This document shows, piece by piece, positions 1 through 8,621 of a stretch of 33,749 nucleotides of DNA. Origin of the DNA: an uncultured Ectothiorhodospiraceae bacterium (GTDB lineage Bacteria > Pseudomonadota > Gammaproteobacteria > XJ16 > Halofilaceae); contig CAJXKK010000028.1 of the NCBI GenBank assembly GCA_913055615.1, positions 1 through 33,749 on the forward strand. Reading direction: 5' to 3'. A program made the position numbers and the translations under genes. The notes beneath the pieces were generated by a model. It was not told the DNA's origin. It did not search any database and saw only the letters and a program-made list of their open reading frames with translations. The first letter of the stretch is position 1; every line of letters begins with the position of its first letter.

Positions 1-23
1 GCCGGCATTGAGCCGGCTTTTTT
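1..23 (+). terminator. Intrinsic terminator at left edge
   Basis: Two GCCGGC arms (1-6 and 12-17) enclose a 5-nt loop and are followed by six T residues (18-23). The T run lies on the plus strand, so it would end a plus-strand gene lying left of the window. It could also act on the minus strand for the tRNA, but the bases needed to judge that are outside the window. Confidence 0.6.
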
Positions 24-28
24 ATGTC

Positions 29-105
29 TGGCGCGCCCGGGAGGATTCGAACCCCCGACCTCATGGTTCGTAGCCATGCGCTCTATCCAACTGAGCTACG
101 GGCGC
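29..105 (-). tRNA. tRNA-Arg (anticodon ACG)
   Basis: Read on the minus strand, a 7-bp acceptor stem joins GCGCCCG (from 105) to CGGGCGC (to 33), followed by discriminator G and an encoded CCA (31-29). The anticodon arm is CATGG-CTACGAA-CCATG, giving anticodon ACG. The T arm contains the GGTTCGAATCC signature. ACG normally becomes ICG by TadA deamination and reads CGU, CGC and CGA. The gene has its own promoter just upstream, so it need not rely on readthrough from the mnmC-like gene. Confidence 0.96.
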
Positions 106-121
106 CTGTCGAGAAGGCGGA

Positions 122-150
122 ATTATCCCGGGGAGGGCCGGTCGGGTCAA
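122..150 (-). promoter_or_regulatory. Sigma70-type promoter of tRNA-Arg
   Basis: On the minus strand TTGACC (150-145) and GATAAT (127-122) are separated by exactly 17 nt. Transcription would start near 115, about 10 nt before the mature 5' end. The stretch between the -10 box and the start is GC-rich, as in stringently controlled stable-RNA promoters. The promoter sits just past the stop codon of the mnmC-like gene. Confidence 0.7.
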
Positions 151-159
151 GGTGGTTGG

Positions 160-1263
160 CTATTTCAGATTGGCATCCGTGGGATGGCCGTCGCGACGGG
201 TCTCGGGGTCGAGGAGACGCAGGAGGGGGTGGTGGCGGCCTTCGAGGGCGTCGGCCAGCAGGTGTGCGGCCAGCGGTGTGGTCAGGAGGCCGTGGGCGCC
301 GTGCCCGGCAGTGATCCAGAGATGTTCGGCGAGACGTCCGACGAGCGGGATCCGGTTGGGTGTGGTGGCCCGGAAGCCGACGAATCGGTCCAGCGGGTCC
401 GGGACCTCGTCCAGACCAAGACACGTCCGGGCGAACTCAAGGTTCGTCCGGTCATCTTCGGCGCGGGGTAGCGGGTCGGTATCGCCGCGCTGCAGCGTCG
501 CGCCCGCCCAGTGGATGCCATCGATTGCGGGGGTAATATAGCCGCCGCCGGAGATCGGCAATCGCGGACCCGAGATCGCCGCGGTTGCCCGAAACGCGGT
601 GGCCTGGCCGCGGGCGGGGAGCAGCCAGCGGCGGCTGTTCGGCCACAGCCGCGTGCACGCGGTTCCGGCCGCAAGGATCGCGGTCGGCTCCGTGGACAGC
701 GGCTCGCCCGTTGTGCTCTCCGCTGTCCAGCCATCGGCGTGCCGGACCAGGCGAGCGACCCGCCCGGGGACGAGGTGGATTGCGTCCACGTGGACTGATC
801 GCAGTGCGGTGGCGAGCCGATCGGGGAGAATGCAGCCCCCGCGGCCGTGCAGGACACCGTCGCTGGGCGACTCGATACCGGTGGCCGCGCGGGCCTCGGC
901 CGGTGTGACGTGGCGCGCGCTCGGATCGTCGGGCGGGACCCGCCCATGCCGGGCCCGATCCCGCTCGTTGCCCGGCAGCAACAGGCTGCCGCGTGCGATC
1001 CGGCCGCAGTCGAAACCAGCCCGCTCGAGGTGAGCGAGCCAGGCCTCGGTGACGTTCAGGCCGCGGCGGCGCAGCCGGGTCAGCGGATCGGTCGCGCCGC
1101 CGATGGTGGCCGCCATGACGGCGGCGGGGACATCCGATGCGCGCCCGGCACCGTCATCGGCAATCAGGGTGACGCGCCAGCTTCGCCGGACGAGGGCCGC
1201 CGCCACGGCGCTGCCAGCGAGGCCATCGCCGATGACCAGGGCGGTCCGGCGCGACCGGCTCAC
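160..1263 (-). CDS. MnmC-type FAD-dependent oxidoreductase, stand-alone
   Basis: This 367-residue protein belongs to the DAO-type FAD oxidoreductases and most resembles the C-terminal domain of MnmC, which removes the carboxymethyl group from cmnm5(s2)U at tRNA wobble positions to give nm5(s2)U. The N-terminal dinucleotide-binding signature GxGxxG is at residues 12-17, followed by an MnmC-like stretch (RRSWRVTLI). The C-terminal part carries [13 protein letters not shown] and a GHGAHGL motif, matching the family's VGxRxxxxDxxPxxG and GxGxxGL regions. The methyltransferase half of bifunctional MnmC is absent, so the last methylation would need a separate MnmD-type enzyme. The start overlaps the ispG stop by 4 nt (ATGA), implying translational coupling. 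A glycine-oxidase-like role on another amine cannot be excluded. Confidence 0.8.
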   Translation of the reverse strand: MSRSRRTALVIGDGLAGSAVAAALVRRSWRVTLIADDGAGRASDVPAAVMAATIGGATDPLTRLRRRGLNVTEAWLAHLERAGFDCGRIARGSLLLPGNERDRARHGRVPPDDPSARHVTPAEARAATGIESPSDGVLHGRGGCILPDRLATALRSVHVDAIHLVPGRVARLVRHADGWTAESTTGEPLSTEPTAILAAGTACTRLWPNSRRWLLPARGQATAFRATAAISGPRLPISGGGYITPAIDGIHWAGATLQRGDTDPLPRAEDDRTNLEFARTCLGLDEVPDPLDRFVGFRATTPNRIPLVGRLAEHLWITAGHGAHGLLTTPLAAHLLADALEGRHHPLLRLLDPETRRDGHPTDANLK

Positions 1264-2504
1264 GCCGGGGTGTCGCTGTGCCCGTAATTGCGCTCGACGT
1301 AGTCCTCGACAATCGCCTCGAACTCTTCGGCGATATGGTCGCCCTTGAGCGTGACGGTCTTCTCGCCGTCGACGTAGACCGGCGCGACCGGGCGCTCGCC
1401 GGTGCCGGGCAGGCTGATGCCGATATGGGCGTTGCGGCTTTCACCGGGGCCGTTGACCACACAACCCATGACGGCCACGCGCATCTCCTCGACGCCCGGG
1501 TATACATCCTTCCACTCGGGCATTTTGCGACGCAGATGGCCCTGGATATCTTCCGCCAGCTGCTGGAAGTAGGTGCTGGTCGTGCGCCCGCAGCCGGGGC
1601 AGGCGATGACGCTCGGGACGAACGCCCGCAGGCCGAGGCTCTGGAGGATGTGCTGTGCGACCTCGACCTCACGGGTCCGGGGACCCCCGGGCTCCGGCGT
1701 CAGGGAGATGCGGATGGTATCGCCAATGCCCTCCTGAAGGAGGACGGACAGAGCGGCCGTGGAGGCCACGATGCCCTTGCTGCCGGTACCGGCCTCGGTC
1801 AGGCCCAGATGCAGGGCCCACTCGCCGCGCTCGGCGAGGTCGCGATAGACCGCGATCAGGTCCTGAACACCGCTCATCTTGCAGGAAAGGACGATCCGGT
1901 TCCGCGGCAGACCGAGTTCCTCGGCGCGCAGGGCGCTGCCAATCGCGGATTCGACCACGGCGTCGCGGTTGATCAGCGTGAGGTCGCGCGGTTCGTCGCG
2001 CTGCTGGTTCTCGTCGAGCAAGCGCGCCATCAGGTCCTGGTCAAGACTGCCCCAGTTGACACCGATGCGTACGGGTTTGTCGTGGTGACAGGCGAACTCG
2101 ATCATCTGCGCGAACTGCTCGTCGCGGCGCTTGCCCTTGCCTACGTTGCCCGGATTGATCCGGAACTTCGCCAGCGCCTCGCCACAGGCGGGGTGGTTCG
2201 ACAGCAGTTTATGGCCGTTGAAGTGGAAATCCCCGACCAGCGGCGTATTGCAGCCGACCGCGTCGAGGCGTTCGCGTATATGCGGCACCGCTGCCGCCGC
2301 CTCGTCGGTGTTGACCGTGATCCGCACGACCTCGGAGCCGGCTTCGTCCAGTTCGCGGACCTGCTGTACGGTCGCTTCGATGTCCGCCGTATCGGTGTTG
2401 GTCATCGACTGCACGACGACCGGATGGCCGCCGCCAATCGTGACGTCGCCGACCGGTACGCCCACGGTGGGGCGACGCAGGATGGGATTGAGGGGGTCGC
2501 TCAT
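1260..2504 (-). CDS. ispG: 4-hydroxy-3-methylbut-2-enyl diphosphate synthase
   Basis: IspG (GcpE) converts 2-C-methyl-D-erythritol 2,4-cyclodiphosphate to HMBPP, the penultimate step of the MEP isoprenoid pathway, using a [4Fe-4S] cluster. The 414-residue protein has a TIM-barrel N-terminal part with [11 protein letters not shown] (about 31-41) and RINPGN (about 115). The cluster-binding motifs ACPGCGRT (near 302-305) and GCVVNGPGE (near 345) are both intact. Its length fits the longer proteobacterial forms rather than the 372-residue E. coli enzyme. A GGAGG ribosome-binding site lies 5 nt before the ATG. It is divergent from hrcA, so the CIRCE-containing gap also lies upstream of ispG. Confidence 0.97.
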   Translation of the reverse strand: MSDPLNPILRRPTVGVPVGDVTIGGGHPVVVQSMTNTDTADIEATVQQVRELDEAGSEVVRITVNTDEAAAAVPHIRERLDAVGCNTPLVGDFHFNGHKLLSNHPACGEALAKFRINPGNVGKGKRRDEQFAQMIEFACHHDKPVRIGVNWGSLDQDLMARLLDENQQRDEPRDLTLINRDAVVESAIGSALRAEELGLPRNRIVLSCKMSGVQDLIAVYRDLAERGEWALHLGLTEAGTGSKGIVASTAALSVLLQEGIGDTIRISLTPEPGGPRTREVEVAQHILQSLGLRAFVPSVIACPGCGRTTSTYFQQLAEDIQGHLRRKMPEWKDVYPGVEEMRVAVMGCVVNGPGESRNAHIGISLPGTGERPVAPVYVDGEKTVTLKGDHIAEEFEAIVEDYVERNYGHSDTPA

Positions 2505-2597
2505 CGCGCCTCCGGTGTTCGGGCATAGCCCGTGGCGCCACTATTCTACCGCGCCGGCCGTGCCCGGAAATAGGCCATTGCGGCAATCAACCGGGTT

Positions 2598-2624
2598 TTG
2601 GCACTCGCCCGGCGGGAGTGCCAA
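2598..2624. promoter_or_regulatory. CIRCE operator (HrcA-binding site)
   Basis: A perfect 9-nt inverted repeat, TTGGCACTC and GAGTGCCAA, is separated by exactly 9 nt. This is the CIRCE architecture (consensus TTAGCACTC-N9-GAGTGCTAA) with one compensated change per arm. It lies 30 bp before the hrcA start and implies HrcA autorepression relieved by heat. It is the only CIRCE I find in the window; grpE, dnaK and dnaJ do not have one. Confidence 0.95.
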
Positions 2625-2641
2625 GGGTCCGGGTCGTTCGG

Positions 2642-2647
2642 TAGAAT
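2642..2647 (+). promoter_or_regulatory. Possible -10 box of hrcA
   Basis: TAGAAT matches TATAAT at 5 of 6 positions and lies 18 nt after the CIRCE element. No good -35 hexamer is visible at 16-18 nt; the bases there are the right CIRCE arm. Since the ATG is at 2654, this box would give a leaderless or nearly leaderless message. I do not see a strong ribosome-binding site before hrcA, which fits but does not prove this. Confidence 0.3.
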
Positions 2648-2653
2648 GACGCC

Positions 2654-3721
2654 ATGGTCGCCACCGATAACACCAGCCCGCTGAACGAGCGTAGCCGTCA
2701 CCTTCTGCAGGTGCTGGTCGAGCAGCATATCCGTGCAGGTGAGCCAATCGGATCGCGCAGCCTGGCCCGCGCTTCCGGGCTCGGTCTGAGTGCGGCGACC
2801 ATCCGCAACGTGATGTTCGACCTCGAGGAGCAGGGCTACATCCGCGCGCCCCACACCTCGGCCGGTCGCGTGCCCACCGAGCGCGGCTATCGCCTGTTCG
2901 TGGATCACCTGCTCGGGATGAAACCGGCGGGGCAGATCTCGGCGGCCGAGCTCCGCGAGCAACTGCAGCTGGATGCCGACGATGCACCGGAGAATCTGGT
3001 GGAGTCGGTCTCCTCGTTCCTGTCCGGATTCACCAGCATGGCCGGCGTCGTCACCCTGCCGCGGCGCGAGGTGTCGAAGCTGCGCTATATCGAGTTCCTG
3101 CCGCTCGGCGACCAGCGGCTGCTGGTGATCCTGGTGGTCAACGATCATGAGGTCCAGAACCGCGTCATCCACACGGATCGCGATTACAGCCGCACGGAAC
3201 TGGAACGGGCCAGCAATTACCTCAATCGCCAGTTCGGCGGCCGCGACCTGAACGACGTGCGCGCCTCGCTGCAGCGCGAACTGTGGGCGGCGCGCCGGGA
3301 GCTGGACCGCATGATGGACGCGGTCGTGGATATGGCCGGCAAGGCCTTCTCACCCGACACCGGCACGCGCGAGGACGCGAATTTCGTGCTCGTCGGCGAG
3401 ACCAACCTCATGAATTTCGAGGAACTCTCGGACGTCGACAAGCTCAAGTCGCTTTTCGAGACTTTCAACCGCAAACGCGATCTCTACGATCTCCTTGAGC
3501 GCTGCTCGCAGGCGGACGGTCTGCAGATCTACATCGGCCGGGAGTCGGGCTACGAGGTGCTCGACGACCTCAGCATCGTGGCTGCACCCTATTCGCAGGG
3601 CAACGACGTTGTCGGCGTGCTCGGCGTGATCGGTCCTACCCGCATGGAATACGACCGGGTGATCTCGGTGGTGGATGTCACCTCCCGACTGCTCGGTGCG
3701 GCCTTGAATTCCCGTTCGTGA
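2654..3721 (+). CDS. hrcA: Heat-inducible transcription repressor HrcA
   Basis: HrcA is the CIRCE-binding repressor whose folding depends on GroEL. The 355-residue protein begins with the typical winged-helix region: LNERSRHLL, an IGSRSLAR segment, SAATIRNVM (helix contacting DNA) and HTSAGRVPTERGYR. The rest is the GAF-like dimerisation region with insertion, ending in an ISVVDVTSRLLG segment. It opens the hrcA-grpE-dnaK-dnaJ cluster, and the CIRCE immediately upstream argues for autoregulation. The last codons of hrcA contain the -35 half of the grpE sigma32-type promoter. Confidence 0.97.
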   Translation: MVATDNTSPLNERSRHLLQVLVEQHIRAGEPIGSRSLARASGLGLSAATIRNVMFDLEEQGYIRAPHTSAGRVPTERGYRLFVDHLLGMKPAGQISAAELREQLQLDADDAPENLVESVSSFLSGFTSMAGVVTLPRREVSKLRYIEFLPLGDQRLLVILVVNDHEVQNRVIHTDRDYSRTELERASNYLNRQFGGRDLNDVRASLQRELWAARRELDRMMDAVVDMAGKAFSPDTGTREDANFVLVGETNLMNFEELSDVDKLKSLFETFNRKRDLYDLLERCSQADGLQIYIGRESGYEVLDDLSIVAAPYSQGNDVVGVLGVIGPTRMEYDRVISVVDVTSRLLGAALNSRS

Positions 3722-3730
3722 GCCCCATAT
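3703..3730 (+). promoter_or_regulatory. Sigma32-type heat-shock promoter of grpE
   Basis: CTTGAAT (3703-3709) and CCCCATAT (3723-3730) are separated by 13 nt, very close to the sigma32 consensus CTTGAAA-N13-17-CCCCATnT. The -35 box lies inside the hrcA coding end. The -10 box is the left half of a perfect 16-bp palindrome, AGCCCCATATGGGGCT (3721-3736), which could also fold as a hairpin behind hrcA. GrpE would start roughly 90 nt downstream. Confidence 0.75.
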
Positions 3731-3828
3731 GGGGCTGAGTCAAGTGGTGCGCCGCGTGTTCCCGGCCGCGTGCCGGGGGCCTGCGTCGGCGCACCCGATC
3801 GGTTTGCAAGCAGTAACGGAGGCGCAGC

Positions 3829-4458
3829 ATGGCGAACGAGCAGTCCGCGGATCAGCCGGAAACGGAGCGGGACGTGCGCGAAGAAGCGCGCGACGAAGAA
3901 CAGGAACAGGCCGGCGCGACGGAGGCTTCGGCACAGACGGGCGGAGCAGGATCTGGCGCGTCGGCCGACACGCCCGATGACCCGCAGGCCGAGATCGAGC
4001 GCCTGCGCGCGGAGCTCGAGCAGGCCGAGGCGCGTGCCGATGAGAACTGGCAGCGCGTGCTGCGCACGGAGGCTGAGAAAGAGAATATCCGCAAACGGGC
4101 GCAGAAAGACGCCGACAATGCGCGCAAGCAGGCGGTCGAGAAAGTAGCCAACGAGCTGCTCGGCGTCCGCGACAGCCTCGAGCTGGGCGTTGACGCGGCA
4201 CAGCAGGACGACGCCGACATCGCCAAGGTGCGCGAGGGCACCGAACTGACCCTGCGTATGCTCGGGCAGGCGATGGAGAAGTTCGACATCGTCGAGATCA
4301 ACCCCCTGGGCGAGAAGTTCGACCCGGACTACCATCAGGCGATGTCGATGCAGGAAGTCGAGGGCTACGACAGCAACACCGTTTTCCAGGTGATGCAGAA
4401 GGGCTATCGCCTCGAGGACCGGCTGCTGCGTCCCGCATTGGTGATGGTCGCCAAATAG
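3829..4458 (+). CDS. grpE: Nucleotide exchange factor GrpE
   Basis: GrpE releases ADP from DnaK and acts as a thermosensor in the chaperone cycle. The 209-residue protein has an unusually acidic, low-complexity N-terminal tail (about residues 1-55, rich in Glu, Asp, Ala and Gln), a long helical dimerisation segment (about 55-125) with NWQRVLRTEAEKENIRKR, and the C-terminal beta domain containing FDPDYHQAMS and a final RPALVMVAK. A GGAGG ribosome-binding site precedes the ATG. It lies between hrcA and dnaK and has its own sigma32-type promoter. Confidence 0.97.
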   Translation: MANEQSADQPETERDVREEARDEEQEQAGATEASAQTGGAGSGASADTPDDPQAEIERLRAELEQAEARADENWQRVLRTEAEKENIRKRAQKDADNARKQAVEKVANELLGVRDSLELGVDAAQQDDADIAKVREGTELTLRMLGQAMEKFDIVEINPLGEKFDPDYHQAMSMQEVEGYDSNTVFQVMQKGYRLEDRLLRPALVMVAK

Positions 4459-4462
4459 AGCG

Positions 4463-4490
4463 CTTGAAATGGGGCCAGCCGACCCCAACT
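4463..4490 (+). promoter_or_regulatory. Sigma32-type heat-shock promoter of dnaK
   Basis: CTTGAAA (4463-4469) matches the sigma32 -35 consensus exactly; CCCCAACT (4483-4490) follows after 13 nt, the same spacing as the grpE promoter. The spacer contains GGGG (4471-4474), which can pair with the CCCC of the -10 box. The site begins 4 nt after the grpE stop and 88 nt before the dnaK ATG. Confidence 0.75.
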
Positions 4491-4550
4491 TCGGTTACAG
4501 ACGGCGCAGCGCCGTAAACAGAATTTCGCAGAGCTGGAGGAAGCAACATC

Positions 4551-6473
4551 ATGGGCAAGATGATCGGTATCGACCTCGGGACGACCAACTCCTGTGTCGC
4601 CGTTATGGAAGGCGACACCACCCGGGTGATCGAGAACAGCGAGGGCGCGCGTACTACGCCGTCGGTCGTGGCCTTCGCCGAAGACGGCGAGGTACTCGTT
4701 GGCGCGCCGGCGAAGCGCCAGGCGGTGACGAACCCGCACAATACGGTTCACGGCGTGAAGCGCCTCATCGGCCGCGCGTTTGACGAGGACGAGGTCCAGA
4801 AGGACATCCGCTACGTCCCGTACAAGATTCTGAAGGCCGATAACGGCGACGCCTGGGTCGAGGCCAACGGCAAGCAGATGGCGCCGCCGGAAGTCTCCGC
4901 GCGCATCCTGCAGAAGATGAAGAAGACCGCCGAGGAGTATCTCGGTGAGGAAGTCACCGAGGCCGTGATCACGGTCCCCGCGTACTTCAACGACTCGCAG
5001 CGCCAGGCGACCAAGGACGCTGGGCGTATCGCGGGCCTCGACGTCAAGCGGATCATCAACGAGCCGACCGCGGCAGCGCTGGCCTATGGCCTGGACAAGC
5101 AGCGCGGTGACCAGAAGGTCGCGGTGTACGACCTCGGTGGCGGCACGTTCGACATCTCGATCATCGAGATCGCGGAGGTCGACGGCGAGCACCAGTTCGA
5201 GGTCCTGTCCACCCACGGCGATACGTTCCTGGGCGGCGAGGACTTTGACCTCGCGATGATCAATTACCTGGCCGAGAGTTTCAAGAAAGACAGCGGCATC
5301 GACCTGAACAATGATCCGCTCGCGCTGCAGCGCCTCAAGGAGGCCGCGGAGAAGGCGAAGATCGAGCTGTCGGCCGCGCAGCAGACCGAGATCAACCTGC
5401 CGTACATCACGGCCGACCAGAGCGGTCCCAAGCATCTCAACATGAAGATGACCCGGGCCAAGCTCGAATCGCTGGTCGAGGATCTGGTCAACCGCACCAT
5501 CGAGCCCTGCAAGACGGCGCTCAAGGATGCCGGCCTCAACGCCAACGGCGTGAACGAGATCATCCTCGTCGGCGGTCAGACGCGTATGCCGCTGGTGCAG
5601 AAGAAGGTCGAAGAGTTCTTCGGCAAGCAGCCGCGCAAGGACGTGAACCCGGACGAGGCGGTCGCCGTCGGCGCCGCGATCCAGGCCGGCGTGCTGGGCG
5701 GCGACGTCAAGGACGTCCTGCTGCTCGACGTGACGCCGCTGTCGCTCGGCATCGAGACCATGGGCGGCGTGATGACGCAGCTCATCGAGAAGAACACCAC
5801 GATTCCGACCAAGGCGTCGCAGGTCTTCTCGACCGCCGAGGACAACCAGTCCGCCGTGACGGTCCACGTCCTGCAGGGCGAGCGCCAGATGGCGAAGGAC
5901 AACAAGTCCCTGGGCCGGTTCGATCTGAGCGATATCCCGCCGGCACCGCGCGGCGTGCCGCAGATCGAGGTGACCTTCGACATCGACGCGAACGGTATCC
6001 TCAACGTCTCGGCGAAGGACAAGCAGACCGGCAAGGAGCAGTCGATCGAGATCAAGGCCTCCAGTGGTCTGTCCGAGGACGAGATCGAGTCCATGGTCAA
6101 GGACGCCGAGGCGCACGAAGAGGAAGACCGCAAACAGCGTGAACTGGTCGAGACCCGCAACCAGGCGGACAACCTGATTCACGCCACCGAGAAGTCGCTG
6201 CAGGAATACGGCGACCAGATCGATGCCGAAGCGAAGCAGAAGGTCGAGCAGGCGGTCGAGAATCTCCGCGAGGCCATGAAGGGCGACGACAAGGAGACCA
6301 TCGAGACCCGAACCCGTGAACTGTCCGAGGCATCGGGCGAACTGGCCCAGGCCGCCCAGAGCCAGGCCGGTGGCGATGCCGATGAGGCCGAAGGCCAGCA
6401 GAGCGGGCAGGATGACGAGGTCGTCGACGCCGAGTTCGAGGAAGTGAACGACAACGAATCGAAGAAGAGCTGA
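4551..6473 (+). CDS. dnaK: Molecular chaperone DnaK (Hsp70)
   Basis: DnaK is the ATP-dependent Hsp70 that binds exposed hydrophobic segments and works with DnaJ and GrpE. The 640-residue protein has the phosphate-1 motif [10 protein letters not shown] (residues 4-13), [26 protein letters not shown] and [12 protein letters not shown] in the ATPase domain. The substrate-binding domain follows the linker [15 protein letters not shown], and the helical lid leads to an acidic, disordered tail. No residues are missing from the nucleotide-binding motifs. A GGAGG ribosome-binding site is 10 nt before the ATG. The sigma32-type promoter upstream gives it heat induction independent of CIRCE. Confidence 0.99.
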   Translation: MGKMIGIDLGTTNSCVAVMEGDTTRVIENSEGARTTPSVVAFAEDGEVLVGAPAKRQAVTNPHNTVHGVKRLIGRAFDEDEVQKDIRYVPYKILKADNGDAWVEANGKQMAPPEVSARILQKMKKTAEEYLGEEVTEAVITVPAYFNDSQRQATKDAGRIAGLDVKRIINEPTAAALAYGLDKQRGDQKVAVYDLGGGTFDISIIEIAEVDGEHQFEVLSTHGDTFLGGEDFDLAMINYLAESFKKDSGIDLNNDPLALQRLKEAAEKAKIELSAAQQTEINLPYITADQSGPKHLNMKMTRAKLESLVEDLVNRTIEPCKTALKDAGLNANGVNEIILVGGQTRMPLVQKKVEEFFGKQPRKDVNPDEAVAVGAAIQAGVLGGDVKDVLLLDVTPLSLGIETMGGVMTQLIEKNTTIPTKASQVFSTAEDNQSAVTVHVLQGERQMAKDNKSLGRFDLSDIPPAPRGVPQIEVTFDIDANGILNVSAKDKQTGKEQSIEIKASSGLSEDEIESMVKDAEAHEEEDRKQRELVETRNQADNLIHATEKSLQEYGDQIDAEAKQKVEQAVENLREAMKGDDKETIETRTRELSEASGELAQAAQSQAGGDADEAEGQQSGQDDEVVDAEFEEVNDNESKKS

Positions 6474-6478
6474 TTCGG

Positions 6479-6498
6479 CGGCCCGCTGCGGCGGGCCG
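6479..6498 (+). other. dnaK-dnaJ intergenic hairpin
   Basis: Arms CGGCCCGC (6479-6486) and GCGGGCCG (6491-6498) form a perfect 8-bp stem with a TGCG loop 5 nt after the dnaK stop. No T run follows directly, only a T-rich stretch, so it is more likely an attenuator or an RNA-stability or processing element that lowers dnaJ relative to dnaK than a full terminator. Confidence 0.55.
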
Positions 6499-6613
6499 TG
6501 AAGTTGGTTGTCGCCGGGACGTCCCGGCCGGTCCCTGATCGGTCGCGGACGTTTCCGTTTGTGCGATCGGTCGGCGGGCAACGACCGGTGACCACAGGGG
6601 AGGATCCAGGATC

Positions 6614-7738
6614 ATGTCCAAGCGGGATTATTACGAAGTACTCGGGGTCGGCAAGAACGCCAGCGATACCGAGATCAAGAAGGCGTATCGGAAACTGGCG
6701 CAGAAGTATCATCCCGACCGCAATCCCGACGACGAGGACGCGCTTGAGAAGTTCCGCGAGGCCAAAGAGGCCGCGGAGGTCCTGTCCGATTCGCAGAAGC
6801 GCGCCGCCTATGACCAGTTCGGTCACGCCGGTGTCGACGGCAGCGCGGGCGGCGGTGCGGGCGGTGCCGGTTTCGGCGGCGCCGACTTCTCCGACATCTT
6901 TGGCGATATGTTCGGCGACATCTTCGGCGGTGGACGCCGCCGCGGGCGCGGCGCCGACCTGCGCTACAACCTCGAGATCAGCCTCGAGGACGCCGTCCAG
7001 GGGACCGAAACGGAGATCCGCATACCGACCCTCGTCGAGTGCGAGACCTGCAAGGGCTCAGGCGCGAAGCCCGGTTCGACGCCGAAGACCTGCGGCACCT
7101 GTCGCGGCATCGGTCAGGTGCGCATGCAGCAGGGCTTCTTCTCGATCCAGCAGACCTGCCCGACCTGTCAGGGCAGCGGTCAGCAGATCGACGACCCGTG
7201 CGGTCAGTGCCGCGGCAGCGGCCGCAGGGAAGAAGAGAAGACGCTGTCGGTCAAAGTCCCGGCAGGTGTGGATACCGGCGATCGCATCCGGCTTTCGGGC
7301 GAGGGCGAGCCGGGCGAGAATGGCGCGCCGTCCGGTGATCTCTACGTCGAGGTCCGGGTCAAACCGCATCCGATCTTCGAGCGCGACGGGGCCAATCTGA
7401 TCTGCGATGTCCCGCTCGATATCGCGACGGCCGCGCTCGGCGGCGAGGTCGATGTGCCCACGCTGGACGGGCGCGTGAAGCTCAAGATCCCGGCCGGGAC
7501 GCAGTCCGAGCGTGTCTTCCGGCTGCGCGGCAAGGGCGTGAAGCCGGTCCGCGGCGGCGCCAAGGGCGATGTGCTCTGCCGTGCGCGCGTCGAGACGCCG
7601 GTGAATCTCACCAATCGGCAGCAGGAAATCCTCGAAGAACTCCAGGCCAGCTTCGAAGACGATACGCGCAAGCACAGCCCCCGGCAGAACAGTTGGCTGG
7701 ACGGGGTGAAGAAATTCTTTGAAGATATCGGGCTTTGA
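6614..7738 (+). CDS. dnaJ: Co-chaperone DnaJ (type I Hsp40)
   Basis: DnaJ delivers substrates to DnaK and stimulates its ATPase. The 374-residue protein has a J domain with the essential HPD at residues 33-35, a Gly/Phe-rich linker (about 73-106), four CxxCxGxG zinc motifs (143-150, 160-167, 182-189, 196-203) and the C-terminal peptide-binding and dimerisation domains. The second zinc motif is CGTCRGIG, where Gly-x-Gly is kept. It has no recognisable sigma32 promoter of its own and lies 140 nt after dnaK behind a hairpin, so it probably depends on dnaK transcription. Confidence 0.98.
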   Translation: MSKRDYYEVLGVGKNASDTEIKKAYRKLAQKYHPDRNPDDEDALEKFREAKEAAEVLSDSQKRAAYDQFGHAGVDGSAGGGAGGAGFGGADFSDIFGDMFGDIFGGGRRRGRGADLRYNLEISLEDAVQGTETEIRIPTLVECETCKGSGAKPGSTPKTCGTCRGIGQVRMQQGFFSIQQTCPTCQGSGQQIDDPCGQCRGSGRREEEKTLSVKVPAGVDTGDRIRLSGEGEPGENGAPSGDLYVEVRVKPHPIFERDGANLICDVPLDIATAALGGEVDVPTLDGRVKLKIPAGTQSERVFRLRGKGVKPVRGGAKGDVLCRARVETPVNLTNRQQEILEELQASFEDDTRKHSPRQNSWLDGVKKFFEDIGL

Positions 7739-7768
7739 TCCCCCCGACACTGCGGACGTGAGGCATCG

Positions 7769-8569
7769 ATGACCCGAGTCGCCATTAACGGTGCGGCCGG
7801 CCGCATGGGCCGGAATCTGGTGGCCGCCTGTCTGGAGCACCCGGACCTGGAGGTCAGCGCTGCACTGGAGCATCCGGGGCAGGCGGCCCTTGGGCAGGAT
7901 GCCGGCGTCCTCGCCGGTGGTGATCCGATCGGCGTGCTCGTCACGGACGATCCCGCCGCGGCGGCATTCGATGTCGTGATCGATTTCACCCGCCCGGAAG
8001 GCACGCTCGCGATGATCACACACTGCCAGGAGCGACAGGTGCCGATCGTCATCGGGACCACGGGGCTGTCTCCCGAACAGCGGGCCGAGGTCGCCACCGC
8101 CGGCCATTACGTCCCGGTTCTGATCGCGCCCAATACCGGTGTCGGGATCAATCTCCTCTCCGGTCTGGTTGAACAGGCCGCGCGTGCACTCGGGCCGGAG
8201 TACGACGCGGAGGTGATCGAGGCGCATCATCGCCATAAGGTCGACGCACCCTCGGGCACGGCGCTGTACCTCGGCGAGGCGATCGCCAGGGGCCGGGGCG
8301 AGGAACTCAGCGATCGGGCGATCTATGCGCGCGAGGGGCACACGGGTGAGCGGGCCTCCGGGGAGATCGGGTTCTCGACCATCCGCGGGGGCGATATCGT
8401 GGGCGAACATACGGTTCTGTTCGCCGGCCCCGGGGAACGCATCGAGATCACGCACCGTGCATCCAGCCGCATGCTCTTCGCGCGCGGCGCGGTCCGGGCG
8501 GCAGCGTGGATGGCCGGGCGGCGACCGGGCCTCTACGACATGCAGGATGTACTCGGCCTGACCCGCTGA
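7769..8569 (+). CDS. dapB: 4-hydroxy-tetrahydrodipicolinate reductase
   Basis: DapB reduces 4-hydroxy-tetrahydrodipicolinate with NAD(P)H in lysine and meso-diaminopimelate synthesis. The 266-residue protein has the Rossmann motif NGAAGRMGRN (7-16), the DFT motif (72-74) and the signature EAHHRHKVDAPSGTA (151-165) with catalytic His153 and Lys157. It follows dnaJ by 30 nt, as in many gammaproteobacteria, but is then followed by fabD rather than the common carAB. Confidence 0.97.
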   Translation: MTRVAINGAAGRMGRNLVAACLEHPDLEVSAALEHPGQAALGQDAGVLAGGDPIGVLVTDDPAAAAFDVVIDFTRPEGTLAMITHCQERQVPIVIGTTGLSPEQRAEVATAGHYVPVLIAPNTGVGINLLSGLVEQAARALGPEYDAEVIEAHHRHKVDAPSGTALYLGEAIARGRGEELSDRAIYAREGHTGERASGEIGFSTIRGGDIVGEHTVLFAGPGERIEITHRASSRMLFARGAVRAAAWMAGRRPGLYDMQDVLGLTR

Positions 8570-8621
8570 AGCCGGCCGAAACGCTTCCCGACAATCACGA
8601 ATCGACTACGGAGGACCACGC

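Noticed and set aside
1278-2528. 416-codon plus-strand frame opposite ispG
   Set aside because: Mirror frame of ispG; no recognisable domain, and ispG has all its cluster-binding motifs.
3721-3736. Intrinsic terminator of hrcA
   Set aside because: The palindrome has no T run after it and matches the sigma32 -10 box of grpE, so a promoter is the better reading.
4404-6581. Long open frame of 725 codons on the minus strand opposite dnaK
   Set aside because: It is a shadow of the strongly biased GC-rich dnaK codons. The translation is His/Leu/Arg/Asp-rich without domain motifs, whereas dnaK is complete on the other strand.
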